This document shows, piece by piece, positions 1 to 7,973 of a stretch of 63,401 bases of DNA (its first letter is position 1; each line of letters starts with the position of its first letter). Made by a program: the position numbers and the translations under genes. Under the pieces are notes generated by a model that searched no databases, was not told the origin of the DNA, and saw nothing but the letters and a program-made list of their open reading frames with translations. Source of the stretch: Sideroxydans sp. (GTDB lineage Bacteria; Pseudomonadota; Gammaproteobacteria; Burkholderiales; Gallionellaceae); assembly GCA_013140695.1 (NCBI GenBank), contig JABFSI010000045.1, forward strand, positions 1-63,401, read 5' to 3'.

Positions 1-1511
1 AAGGCCATCTCCTGCCCTTGTGCATTCAACAAGCCCAGCGCGAAAGGAATATGAAAAGGTAGATCGGACGAATTGCGCGAGCTTTGGGTGAGCGTCACAT
101 CATAGGTTTTAGCGGCGCTGTCGTAAGTTGTTTCCACTTTTACATGGGGCGTGCCCGATTGGCTGTACCAGCGTTCAAATTGGCTCAAGTCGCGCGTATT
201 GGCATCCGCCATCGCGGCACGGAAATCATCACAGGTGACGGCCTGCCCATCATGGCGTGCAAAATACAGGTCCATGCCTTTGCGGAAGCCATCGCGCCCG
301 AGCAGGGTTTGATACATGCGAACGACTTCCGCGCCTTTTTCGTAAATGGTCGAAGTGTAAAAATTGTCGATAGCGACATAACTATCGGGACGCACTGGAT
401 GCGACATCGGCCCAGAATCTTCGGTAAACTGCACCTGACGTAAGCCACGTACATCATCAATGCGCTTCATTGCGCGCCCCGTGTCCGTCCCCACCATATC
501 TGCTGAAAACTCCTGATCGCGGAACACCGTTAGCCCCTCTTTCAGCGAGAGTTGGAACCAGTCACGACAGGTCACGCGATTGCCGGTCCAATTGTGGAAA
601 TACTCATGGCCGATCACGGCTTCGATGTTGTCGTAATCCACATCGGTTGCAATGCGCGGATTAGCCAAGACATACTTGGTATTGAAGATGTTGAGCCCTT
701 TGTTTTCCATCGCGCCCATGTTGAAGTCGCCCACGGCCACAATCATGAAGCGCTCCAAATCCAGTTCTAGCCCAAAGCGTTGCTCATCCCAGCGGATGCT
801 CTTTTTCAGCGACTGCATCGCGTGGTCGGTCTTATCCAGATTGCCGGGTTCCACCCAAACTTGCAGCAGCGCTTTTCGTCCAGATTGCAGCTTGAAACGC
901 TCTTCTTGGCACACTAGATTTCCGGCCACCAGCGCGAACAAGTACGAAGGTTTATTGAATGGGTCTTGCCACTTTGCGTAATGGCGTCCATCTCCCAAAT
1001 CACCTTGCTCAATCAAATTCCCATTGCTCAACATGACCGGATATTTAGCTTTGTCTCCACGCAACATCACCGTGTAGGGCGCCATCACATCGGGGCGGTC
1101 AGGAAAGTAAGTGATCTTGCGAAACCCTTGCGCTTCGCACTGACTGAAGAAATTCCCGTTAGACACATACACGCCCATCAACGAAGTATTTTTGGCAGGG
1201 TGGATGCGCGTTACGATTTCTAGTTCCACCGCGTCTGGTGTGTTCAGCAGCGTCAAAAAACCTTCTGTGACGGTGTAATCATTGCTTTCCTTGAGTGTGC
1301 GGCCATTCATGCGCAGCGCAACTAACTCTAGCTCTTCTCCAAGTAATTGAAGCTGCGTAGTAGGGGCAAGTGGATTACGTTTCATCACCAAGCGTGCATT
1401 GACGAGCGTGTTGTCCGCATCCAAATCAAAGCCGAGTTCAACTTGCTCGACAAGGTAGGCGGGCGGTGTGTAGTCCTTACGGAACACGCTGTTTGTGGTT
1501 TGGTTTTTCAT
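1..1511 (-). CDS. pepN: Aminopeptidase N (M1 family), N-terminal part; 3' end lies beyond the window
   Basis: Zinc metallo-aminopeptidase that removes N-terminal residues from peptides in the cytosol. About 503 codons are visible of a family length near 870, because the gene runs leftward off position 1. The exopeptidase motif GAMENKG lies near residue 266 and the zinc motif HEYFHNW near residue 302, in the correct order and spacing for M1 enzymes. The start is the ATG at 1511 (MKNQTTNSVFRKDYTPP), which matches the usual N-terminus of the bacterial PepN type. No frameshift is seen in the visible part. It stands apart from the dioxygenase gene upstream by about 100 bases that show no clear signal. 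Confidence 0.95.
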   Translation of the reverse strand, partial: MKNQTTNSVFRKDYTPPAYLVEQVELGFDLDADNTLVNARLVMKRNPLAPTTQLQLLGEELELVALRMNGRTLKESNDYTVTEGFLTLLNTPDAVELEIVTRIHPAKNTSLMGVYVSNGNFFSQCEAQGFRKITYFPDRPDVMAPYTVMLRGDKAKYPVMLSNGNLIEQGDLGDGRHYAKWQDPFNKPSYLFALVAGNLVCQEERFKLQSGRKALLQVWVEPGNLDKTDHAMQSLKKSIRWDEQRFGLELDLERFMIVAVGDFNMGAMENKGLNIFNTKYVLANPRIATDVDYDNIEAVIGHEYFHNWTGNRVTCRDWFQLSLKEGLTVFRDQEFSADMVGTDTGRAMKRIDDVRGLRQVQFTEDSGPMSHPVRPDSYVAIDNFYTSTIYEKGAEVVRMYQTLLGRDGFRKGMDLYFARHDGQAVTCDDFRAAMADANTRDLSQFERWYSQSGTPHVKVETTYDSAAKTYDVTLTQSSRNSSDLPFHIPFALGLLNAQGQEMA

Positions 1512-1609
1512 GGCGATATTGAGCAGGAATGAAATTGAAATCGATGCACGTATTGTAACGAGCGTTAGCGATTCGTTTACTGAAAATGGGGTTGAGAAAC
1601 CCTACCGAA

Positions 1610-2200
1610 TCAACTGCCACTCACGCGAAACCACCCTGCAATGCTGCGCCGTGTGGCGTGAGAGAGTAAGACCTCATGCGGGAAGGATTCGCTCAAGAAA
1701 ATAATCATCGTCCCAAAGGTCGGGTTCACCGTTGTCACGATGGACTTGCCGGTGGACTCGAACACCACCAACTCACCGCCATCGCGCGTATGCCAATCTT
1801 CGTTCAGATACAGCACGGTGGTGAGGATTCTATTTTTCTGGCCTTGCAACACATCAGAATGTTTCGCGTAACCATCGCCTTTGCCGTAGATCGCGTAATG
1901 GCACTCGTAGTCGAACAAGCCCAAGAACAACGACTCATTCAATCCCAAGCGCAACGTTTCCATGCAGGCCAGATAGGCTTGATCGACGTTATTCGAAGTG
2001 TCTAGCCAATCGATCACATCGCCGCGAATGGCACTGCGCTGTTTGGCCGCACCACGCCCTACTTGGGCGGCATGAAAGCGAGAGGAGTCGTCATCGTGGC
2101 AACGCGTGAATAAATCGGCTAACAGTTCCGCGACCAGCGGTTTAGCCAGAACGATGTAGCCAGAATGTTCCAGCTGATAGGAAATCTTTGCGATGTCCAT
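1610..2200 (-). CDS. 2OG-Fe(II) oxygenase, SM-20/prolyl-hydroxylase-like
   Basis: A 196-residue protein with the signature of 2-oxoglutarate-dependent non-haem iron dioxygenases: H114-x-D116, a distal H175 in PHEV, and R185, which would bind the 2-oxoglutarate carboxylate. The motif YLNEDW and the following GGEL are typical of the prolyl 4-hydroxylase/SM-20 group. The visible residues therefore support an active enzyme. The substrate cannot be told from sequence; related bacterial proteins are mostly uncharacterised. The start at 2200 (MDIAKISYQLE) gives the usual length. It sits alone between pepN and a rightward DUF3301 gene. Confidence 0.85.
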   Translation of the reverse strand: MDIAKISYQLEHSGYIVLAKPLVAELLADLFTRCHDDDSSRFHAAQVGRGAAKQRSAIRGDVIDWLDTSNNVDQAYLACMETLRLGLNESLFLGLFDYECHYAIYGKGDGYAKHSDVLQGQKNRILTTVLYLNEDWHTRDGGELVVFESTGKSIVTTVNPTFGTMIIFLSESFPHEVLLSHATRRSIAGWFRVSGS

Positions 2201-2345
2201 AGGCGGCGGAGTCTAGCAGTTATGACGAGGAAGGCCGGGTGCGAATAAGCATGACGCAAAAGGAGAAGGATGGATTCAGGCAGAGCGCCTCACCGATAGT
2301 TGTTAAGCTACGCCCCCTTTATCTATTTTCGAAACAGGAATCATC

Positions 2346-2663
2346 GTGGACTTTGCAAGCATCTTGGTACTCGCTGTATTGGGTCTGGTCGGTTGGTTTT
2401 GGCTACACAGCATTCGCATCCTCGAAATTGCCCGCGCGGCGGGAAAGCAAGCCTGCAACAGGGCTGAACTTCAATTTCTAGATGACACCGTCGCCAGCAC
2501 CCGCCTCGCGCTGGATCGCGATGCATCGGGTCGCCGCATATTGCGTCGCACTTATCGTTTCGAATTCACCGAAACGGGCAACAGCAGAAGGGAAGGTGAA
2601 GTCATCATGCTCGGAGAACGTGTTGAATCGGTGACTTTGGAGCCGTATGAGATATTGGAGTGA
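2346..2663 (+). CDS. DUF3301 domain protein, single-pass membrane
   Basis: A 105-residue protein. The first 20 residues form one hydrophobic segment (ILVLAVLGLVGWFWL), followed by a soluble domain rich in charged residues with the FLDDTVAS and RRTYRFEF blocks that I recognise from the DUF3301 family of beta- and gammaproteobacteria. Function is unknown; topology suggests a membrane-anchored protein with a cytoplasmic C-terminal domain. It is monocistronic as far as can be seen, with the methyltransferase gene starting 43 bases later. Confidence 0.8.
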   Translation: MDFASILVLAVLGLVGWFWLHSIRILEIARAAGKQACNRAELQFLDDTVASTRLALDRDASGRRILRRTYRFEFTETGNSRREGEVIMLGERVESVTLEPYEILE

Positions 2664-2706
2664 GCGAAAAACAGCCACTCGAAATTTAACCATTCAGTAA
2701 CTCGAT

Positions 2707-3588
2707 ATGACAGACACCACCATCCAAAACGTCCCCGACACCGCCTTCATGGCAGCAGCCTATCGTGCCATCGAAAGCGAACGCCCCGATGCCCTGTTCC
2801 GAGATCCACTTGCAGATAAGCTGTCGGGCGAACGCGGCAGGGCGATCCTCGCCAGCCTGCCACCCCAAGCCATGATGGGCGGGTGGACCGTCATCATCCG
2901 CACCTGCATCATCGATGCACTCATCCAGCAGGCCATCACTCAAGGTGTGGGCACCATCTTGAATCTGGGGGCGGGTCTGGACACGCGTCCTTACCGGATG
3001 GCGTTACCAGAGACGTTGCGCTGGATCGAAGTCGATCATCCAACCCTCATCGAATGGAAGCGCACCCAGCTCGCACAGGAAAAACCACGCTGCCAGCTTG
3101 AAAGGATCGCACTCGATCTTGCCGATCAACACGCACGGCAGCAACTGTTGGATGAAGTGGCGAAGCGCTCCGGCAAAGTGCTGGTGCTGACAGAAGCCGT
3201 CACCCCCTACCTGCCAGAAGAAGCCGTGGCCGCACTCGGCGCAGACCTGCGCGCCAGAGCGGCGATGCAATACTGGATCGTCGACTATTTCTCACCCGCG
3301 TCATACGAATACCGCAGACGCAGCGGCATGAGCCGCGCGATGAAGAACGCCCCCTTCCTCTTCGAGCCAAATGATTATTTCGGCTTCTTCGCCACAGCCG
3401 GGTGGCAGCCGAAAGAGATCAAATATTTCGCGAAAGAAGCGCAAGGTCTGCATCGGCCTGCGCCATTCCCGTGGCACATCAGGCTCATCACATCCGTGTT
3501 GGGACTACTGATGCCGCCAGAGAAAAGACGGGCGATGAAACGGTATGCGGGGTTTGTGTTGTTTGAGCCTGATCTCAGGAAGGACTAA
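2707..3588 (+). CDS. Class I SAM-dependent methyltransferase, leucine carboxyl methyltransferase (LCM/Ppm1) family
   Basis: A 293-residue protein. The N-terminal block FMAAAYRAIESERPDALFRD, the SAM-binding LNLGAGLDTRPYR near residue 90 and WIEVDHP a little further on are hallmarks of the LCM/Ppm1 family. In bacteria this family contains many O-methyltransferases of unknown substrate, several of them in secondary metabolism. No partner enzyme is adjacent, so the substrate stays unknown. Its stop codon overlaps the 3' end of the convergent DUF2721 gene by a few bases. Confidence 0.85.
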   Translation: MTDTTIQNVPDTAFMAAAYRAIESERPDALFRDPLADKLSGERGRAILASLPPQAMMGGWTVIIRTCIIDALIQQAITQGVGTILNLGAGLDTRPYRMALPETLRWIEVDHPTLIEWKRTQLAQEKPRCQLERIALDLADQHARQQLLDEVAKRSGKVLVLTEAVTPYLPEEAVAALGADLRARAAMQYWIVDYFSPASYEYRRRSGMSRAMKNAPFLFEPNDYFGFFATAGWQPKEIKYFAKEAQGLHRPAPFPWHIRLITSVLGLLMPPEKRRAMKRYAGFVLFEPDLRKD

Positions 3589-4025
3589 TCCAACTTGTTC
3601 AAAAAGCTCAACTCTCTTGAGGCCAAAGCGATCTCTCTCAAGAAGCAGAGCAACCCAAGAATGAGAAAGAGCATGGCTGCGAAGAACGTACCGGCAACGA
3701 TGTCGGGCATATTCAAACCCATCTTCACCTCGACGAAGAGCGATGCGATAGACGTACACACACTCAATGCCGCCAGCGTGATCAGCCCAATAGACCTGCG
3801 AATCCAAGCAGTGCGCCGCACAATGATCTCGAACTCATCCACATGCTTGGCACGTTGGTCTTCATTCATCGTGTGAAGCACACGAGCACGGTCGATCGCG
3901 CGGCCAAGTCGGTTCACCAGCACAGAGAGGATAGAGCCCACACCCGTCAACAAAAATACAGGGGCAACTGCATCGCGGATGGCAACGGACACGCTTTGGA
4001 TTTCGGGAAGCGAACTTTCGATCAT
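3585..4025 (-). CDS. DUF2721 membrane protein
   Basis: A 146-residue protein with three predicted hydrophobic segments: around residues 18-35 (VAPVFLLTGVGSILSVLV), 78-98 and 108-130. The NRLGRAIDRAR stretch after the first segment is characteristic of DUF2721. Function is unknown. The gene is convergent with the methyltransferase gene and the two 3' ends overlap by 4 bases. Upstream lies a repeat-containing gap rather than another gene. Confidence 0.75.
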   Translation of the reverse strand: MIESSLPEIQSVSVAIRDAVAPVFLLTGVGSILSVLVNRLGRAIDRARVLHTMNEDQRAKHVDEFEIIVRRTAWIRRSIGLITLAALSVCTSIASLFVEVKMGLNMPDIVAGTFFAAMLFLILGLLCFLREIALASRELSFLNKLD

Positions 4026-4050
4026 TAAACTTTCCTTAATAAAAATTTGT

Positions 4051-4150
4051 CGTTCCCGCCCTTCGGCAAGCTCGGGATAAACTGGCTTACAGCCAAGCGG
4101 GAACGCAGTTAAACAAAGATACTGGATTCCCGATTTCCCGAGAATGGCTA
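4051..4150. repeat. Dispersed palindromic repeat (CGTTCCCGC...GCGGGAACG type)
   Basis: A 9-base inverted repeat (4051-4059 CGTTCCCGC with 4097-4105 GCGGGAACG) is followed by a second partial copy around 4120-4150 (CTGGATTCCCG...). The words CATTCCCG and CTGGATTCCCG recur at 59981-60089 in front of recA, so both belong to one dispersed intergenic repeat family. It fills the space between the DUF2721 gene and higA and contains no plausible gene. Confidence 0.7.
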
Positions 4151-4217
4151 GTCAACCAGTGTCTTCCTTGTCTGTCTCCAAGGATTATTAACGACGCCTT
4201 TTTGGAGGTTGCACTCA

Positions 4218-4646
4218 TCACAGAAAAACGGCGGGTGAAACCTTGAAGCGTCCCGCCAGTGCTTTCACTTGGCGTGTATTGAGTTCGCGCTTGCCGTTTA
4301 GGATAGAGGAGACGATGCTTTGCCCGCCTAACTCTTCCGCCAAATCCGTTTGCTTCAGGTTGTGCTCTTCCATCAGAAAAGCGAGCACTTGCGCGGGCGT
4401 GGCTTCCGGCATGGTTTGCTGCTTTGCTTCGTAGGCTTCCACTTCCTTGGTCACGAGATCGAGCAGCGGCATCAGGCGATGCGATTCGTTCGCGCCGATG
4501 CGGTCGAGCAACTCATCCATCACCGACACGCGGCGTTTGTAATCCTTCTCGCTGGTGATAGCACCGAGCGGCACGAGCTTGTTTAAGTCCTGCCAAGCGG
4601 ATTGCACCGAGGCGAGATCGAGATGGCGTTCAGCGACTATGCTCAT
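4218..4646 (-). CDS. higA: HigA-type antitoxin, HTH_3 DNA-binding
   Basis: A 142-residue protein, longer than minimal HigA. An N-terminal helical region of about 90 residues (dimerisation/toxin contact by inference) is followed by a Cro/C1-type helix-turn-helix (LKQTDLAEELGGQSIVSSIL and GKRELN), which would bind the operator upstream of the toxin gene. The order toxin-first, antitoxin-second is the HigBA arrangement. The start codon overlaps the toxin stop (ATGA at 4643-4646), so translation is probably coupled and the antitoxin depends on toxin translation or on re-initiation. Confidence 0.85.
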   Translation of the reverse strand: MSIVAERHLDLASVQSAWQDLNKLVPLGAITSEKDYKRRVSVMDELLDRIGANESHRLMPLLDLVTKEVEAYEAKQQTMPEATPAQVLAFLMEEHNLKQTDLAEELGGQSIVSSILNGKRELNTRQVKALAGRFKVSPAVFL

Positions 4647-4948
4647 TTTCGTTTACTCCTTTTTTGATCTTTGTTCCACTGGTCATATTCGGCATGGGTG
4701 AAAAACTCTTTGATATATACCCGCTGATACCGGTAGTGGATGATCGTTATCAGTCGATAGTTATTGCCCTTGATGTTGAAAACCGTGTACGGATCGGCAA
4801 AGTCCGCAGTCGGCAACACTGCGCGCACGGCATGGATGTCTGTGAAATCCGTCTTCTCGAATATCTTTCGCCAACTCGCAAGCGGTTCGGCGGCATCGGT
4901 GTGGCGCGCGGCAAAACCATCCAGCGTTTTCTTCTTGATGACGTTCAT
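4643..4948 (-). CDS. higB: HigB-type toxin (RelE fold, mRNA interferase)
   Basis: A 101-residue protein with the HigB/RelE-like pattern: N-terminal VIKKKTLDGFAARHTDAAEPL, central VFNIKGNNYRLITIIHY and terminal VYIKEFFTHAEYDQW. Proteins of this family cleave mRNA at the ribosome. The start at 4948 is set by family alignment (MNVIKKKTL). There is no Shine-Dalgarno sequence in front; the mapped promoter puts the transcript start 2-4 bases before the ATG, so the mRNA may be leaderless. It is first in the higBA operon. Confidence 0.88.
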   Translation of the reverse strand: MNVIKKKTLDGFAARHTDAAEPLASWRKIFEKTDFTDIHAVRAVLPTADFADPYTVFNIKGNNYRLITIIHYRYQRVYIKEFFTHAEYDQWNKDQKRSKRK

Positions 4949-4957
4949 TTGGGAGGG

Positions 4958-4986
4958 AATATAGCAACCTGCTATATCTGTGTCAA
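4958..4986 (-). promoter_or_regulatory. higBA promoter with HigA operator palindrome
   Basis: On the minus strand a perfect -35 TTGACA (4981-4986) is followed after exactly 17 bases by -10 TATATT (4958-4963). A perfect inverted repeat, ATATAGCA-ACC-TGCTATAT at 4959-4977, covers the -10 and most of the spacer. This is where an autoregulating HigA would bind. Confidence 0.85.
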
Positions 4987-5101
4987 TTGCGGTTGAATGG
5001 AGCAGTTGAGTAGATTGGAAACCCTGGATCGATGGAGTCTAAACCTATCGATTATTTAACTAGAAAAAATACCCAAAAACCTCCACGAAATGTCTATTAG
5101 C

Positions 5102-5803
5102 TCATTTTCGCTGCTTTTGATAAATGGCAGCCGCCATTTCCGCATCGGGTGGTGCGCCGTCAAGACTTTTTCCGTCCACGTTCAGGCCGCAAATAGAAGC
5201 ATAAACAGCTGTTTGTGCCGAGCTGAGGGAAACCACTCTATGGACTAAGTCAGCCCAGTCATTAAAGCGTTGTTTGTTGCGCTCTTCGATTATTTGTGCA
5301 GCCGTATCAGATCCAACACCAATTACATTAGCCAGTTCGGACTCTGTTGCGGTATTGACATTAATATAGTGTAAAACGATGTTGGGCGAGGATGAGTCAA
5401 CTCCCTGGCTCTCGACAGCTCTCTGCGCCCGCTCTTCAGTTAATTTTCTATCCCAGGCCGCATCTCTTTCTGCTTTTTCTTGAGCTCTTTGGGCAACGGC
5501 CTCTGGCGTATTGGCCGCCTTCTCCTTGGCTAAATATTTTGCAACGGCAACAAATGACTCCTTGTCAATGCAATTAAAACGGTGGTTGATAAGGTAACCA
5601 TCCTCCAATGCTTTGTTGCGCGACTCAATTGAGTGCAGAGGTGATCCCTGACATGCAGCTTGGTAGGCGGATGAAGATTCTTCACTTCCCTTGTTGCAGC
5701 TTTTCACCATTAGGATTGTCGTGAGCACAGTAATCAATATCGCAATAGAACGAGGGTGTAGAGGCATTGGCATAGTGTTGTTTTTCGAGTGTGTGAACAG
5801 CAT
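5102..5803 (-). CDS. Exported protein with ComEA-like helix-hairpin-helix domain
   Basis: A 233-residue protein. A hydrophobic N-terminal segment (IAILITVLTTILMV) is followed by K-S-C, which resembles but does not match a lipobox. The middle (about 105-140) is charged and helical. Residues about 148-190 (INVNTATESELANVIGVGSDTAAQIIEER) form a ComEA-type helix-hairpin-helix, a non-specific DNA-binding fold used in DNA uptake. A role in DNA binding is inference from that fold alone. Start is uncertain: ATG at 5803, or ATG at 5773, which would put the hydrophobic segment closer to the N-terminus. No competence genes are adjacent. Confidence 0.65.
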   Translation of the reverse strand: MLFTHSKNNTMPMPLHPRSIAILITVLTTILMVKSCNKGSEESSSAYQAACQGSPLHSIESRNKALEDGYLINHRFNCIDKESFVAVAKYLAKEKAANTPEAVAQRAQEKAERDAAWDRKLTEERAQRAVESQGVDSSSPNIVLHYINVNTATESELANVIGVGSDTAAQIIEERNKQRFNDWADLVHRVVSLSSAQTAVYASICGLNVDGKSLDGAPPDAEMAAAIYQKQRK

Positions 5804-5858
5804 TGGGGCCGATCCCTGTTTTTCTTTGATGCCCCATTGATTGCGTAATTATTTAAAG

Positions 5859-6413
5859 TCAATGATCGGTGTAACCCATGATCGTTTTGACGAGAATGGG
5901 ATGTGCCGTCATATCTATCTGGGGGTCTTTCAGCTTTGCCGGTATCCCTTCGCACGATTGCAGATGTTCGGAAGGCGATGCATTTTCGAGCTTTGCATAT
6001 ATCTCGTTGTGTGCCAGTCTTGATTGCACGGCGATTTTCAGCCTTTCATCGTAAGAAAGCCGAGTCTGCAAAATGTGGGAGCCCTTTGCCAAGAGCGACT
6101 CGTGCCGTTGGTGCCATGCCACACGCGCCTGTTTTATCGCTGATGCAGTGGAAGGGGCCTTGGCAACGCACCACGCCTCCATCTTTTCCAACATATATCC
6201 AGTCGAGCCAAGTTTGATGGAGGCCAAGATCGGGTCGAGTTCCATCTTGTCGGAAGAGCTCGGCATGATCTTTTGTGTCTCGGTTGCTGATGTACATGGC
6301 TTGTCCTGATATGCCATTTCCCCTGTTGAGTTCGCGCACTTGTACATGGCAGATTCAGCGGCAAATGGCAGGCAAAGCATACCAAGTAAGAAAAAATGGG
6401 CAGTGCAATTCAT
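5859..6413 (-). CDS. Exported DUF4124-type protein
   Basis: About 184 residues from the chosen start. The start at 6413 (MNCTAHFF) is chosen because AAAGGA stands 6 bases upstream and the product then begins with a clean signal peptide ending near AAESA. An in-frame ATG further upstream (6446) would bury that signal. Directly after cleavage comes MYKCANSTGEMAYQDKPC, the short DUF4124 motif with two cysteines found in many periplasmic proteins of proteobacteria. The rest is unrecognised. Function unknown. It lies in a row of leftward genes for exported proteins. Confidence 0.7.
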   Translation of the reverse strand: MNCTAHFFLLGMLCLPFAAESAMYKCANSTGEMAYQDKPCTSATETQKIMPSSSDKMELDPILASIKLGSTGYMLEKMEAWCVAKAPSTASAIKQARVAWHQRHESLLAKGSHILQTRLSYDERLKIAVQSRLAHNEIYAKLENASPSEHLQSCEGIPAKLKDPQIDMTAHPILVKTIMGYTDH

Positions 6414-6653
6414 CGGGCATCCTTTCATATCGGATTTAGGTCTCAAATTGAGCCAAGTATATCCACCTCTCTATCATCGGTGTCCTCAGTCACTTTGGTG
6501 ACAAGCTCAAACAGATGGATAAAAAATTAAACGCACAAGTAAAATGTCAGGAATCGATAAGTTGCCCCATTGATTAAACCTCGTTGATTGGCAACAGAGG
6601 CTGCATATTGCGGCTTGCGAAAGCTAGTGCCACTGGATACGGACTCATATCCT

Positions 6654-7358
6654 TTACAAACGCGGATCATCCACCAGTTTATTAAAGTAGGGTCGCCAGA
6701 AAGTAAGTTCATTTCGATACTGACTTTCAGTGATTTCCGTCCCAGCTTTTTTATGGATTTTGATGATAATTCGCCAATATAAAGAGTTTGTTTTTGCGTC
6801 TAATGTGCAGTATCCACTATCAGATACTGATGCACGTCTATCGCATATGGCGCCTTTTAATAATGTAAATCCCAGTGGTAAATAATTTCCTGCGTCGCGC
6901 ATCAAAAATTTATAATCCGTTTCAGTTTCCTCAAAGTCCCCATGACTACCGGGTTTTGTAGGCTGATCGATAAAATAGGTAAAAAACTCCGATTCATAAA
7001 GAGAGTCTGGCGTGCTTGTTGGTTCCTTTGTTAAAATTTTTTCATGTGTTAATTGTTCATACATTGCCGCATAAACTACGTTATCAATTGTGCGAGTAAG
7101 TGAAATCCTCCCTCCCTCTTTTTCACAAATTGTATTGCCATCGTATATATGACATGTTTCTTCTGTTGGCTTATCCAAGTACTTCCCACTCAAACATAAA
7201 AAAAACACTTTTGCCTTGGCATAAGTAACGCGCGAATGGGATTGAGCTTCTTCCGACACACATTTGATCTCAGCCAACTCCTTGGGTAAAGGTGGCTCGC
7301 CAATAAACCAAAATATAGCAAGGCATGTTGATAAAAACACTAGTAATTTAATAGACAT
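6654..7358 (-). CDS. Hypothetical exported or membrane-anchored protein
   Basis: A 234-residue protein I do not recognise. It starts with a hydrophobic stretch (LLVFLSTCLAIFWFI) that could be an uncleaved signal anchor, followed by a soluble part with several cysteines (C33, C54, C68 and others) that may form disulphides outside the cytoplasm. Base composition is clearly more AT-rich than the neighbouring mutS or pepN genes, which suggests acquisition, but this is an impression, not a computation. Confidence 0.55.
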   Translation of the reverse strand: MSIKLLVFLSTCLAIFWFIGEPPLPKELAEIKCVSEEAQSHSRVTYAKAKVFFLCLSGKYLDKPTEETCHIYDGNTICEKEGGRISLTRTIDNVVYAAMYEQLTHEKILTKEPTSTPDSLYESEFFTYFIDQPTKPGSHGDFEETETDYKFLMRDAGNYLPLGFTLLKGAICDRRASVSDSGYCTLDAKTNSLYWRIIIKIHKKAGTEITESQYRNELTFWRPYFNKLVDDPRL

Positions 7359-7409
7359 AAGGGTGATATGTGAAATTTGAAAATATTCAGGGACAGGCCA
7401 CGGTATTTC

Positions 7410-7637
7410 TCAAGCTGCATACCGCTGAATCTCGACTTCAACATGCCGCCGAGCAGTTGCATCAGCATCGGCGTACACACGGCTGGCGATAGGGCCGCTT
7501 AAATAATATTCTCCGCAGTCATCGCAGATTTCAGCGGGTACATCGCGAATCACGACCACGCTTTTATCGCGTTGCAGGGTGACGGTCGTAATGCCTGGAT
7601 GTGTTTCGCCAGTTTTGCAGATTGTGCATTGCATCAT
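7410..7637 (-). CDS. YgiT-type zinc-finger protein (MqsA-like antitoxin N-domain)
   Basis: A 75-residue protein with two zinc-binding pairs, CTIC (residues 4-7) and CDDC near residue 38, and the VVVIRDVPAEIC block, matching the YgiT/MqsA N-terminal zinc finger. It lacks the helix-turn-helix domain of full MqsA. Its start overlaps the stop of the upstream DUF4258 gene (ATGA-type, 7634-7637). Such pairs are widespread and are regarded as probable toxin-antitoxin modules, but activity has rarely been tested. Confidence 0.8.
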   Translation of the reverse strand: MMQCTICKTGETHPGITTVTLQRDKSVVVIRDVPAEICDDCGEYYLSGPIASRVYADADATARRHVEVEIQRYAA

Positions 7638-7915
7638 GTTCTCCTTTGCTTGAACGTCTCGTCCCAGATTATGGGGTCTGGCAAATAGATGGTGACCAAG
7701 TGGCAGTCGCCTTCTTTTGAACGTGCTACTACTGTGTGAATCGCCTGCTTACCTTGAAACCCTAGCAGCAATGCGCTGGGGAATGGCTTGTCGTCTGGGT
7801 ATTCAATAATAATTTCTGCTTCTGCAATGATGTGTGCAACTGCTGTCGGATCGATTCCGCGCTGAAACATGCGCTCGAAAGCGTGGCGGGAGAAGTGCAG
7901 TGTTTTACATTCCAT
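7634..7915 (-). CDS. DUF4258 protein, putative toxin partner
   Basis: A 93-residue protein beginning LHFSRHAFERMFQRGIDPTAV, the H/R-rich motif of DUF4258, and ending with a strand-rich part (CHLVTIYLPDP). DUF4258 proteins are commonly paired with a YgiT-type zinc-finger protein, as here. The fold is thought to relate to RelE-like or BrnT-like RNases, but I cannot assign catalytic residues. Only 58 bases separate its start from the 3' end of mutS, so a promoter would have to lie there. Confidence 0.75.
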   Translation of the reverse strand: MECKTLHFSRHAFERMFQRGIDPTAVAHIIAEAEIIIEYPDDKPFPSALLLGFQGKQAIHTVVARSKEGDCHLVTIYLPDPIIWDETFKQRRT

Positions 7916-7973
7916 GACGTTGATTGAAACGGATGATTTGGGGGCAGTTTAGCACCCTTCACAAGGCGCTTGG

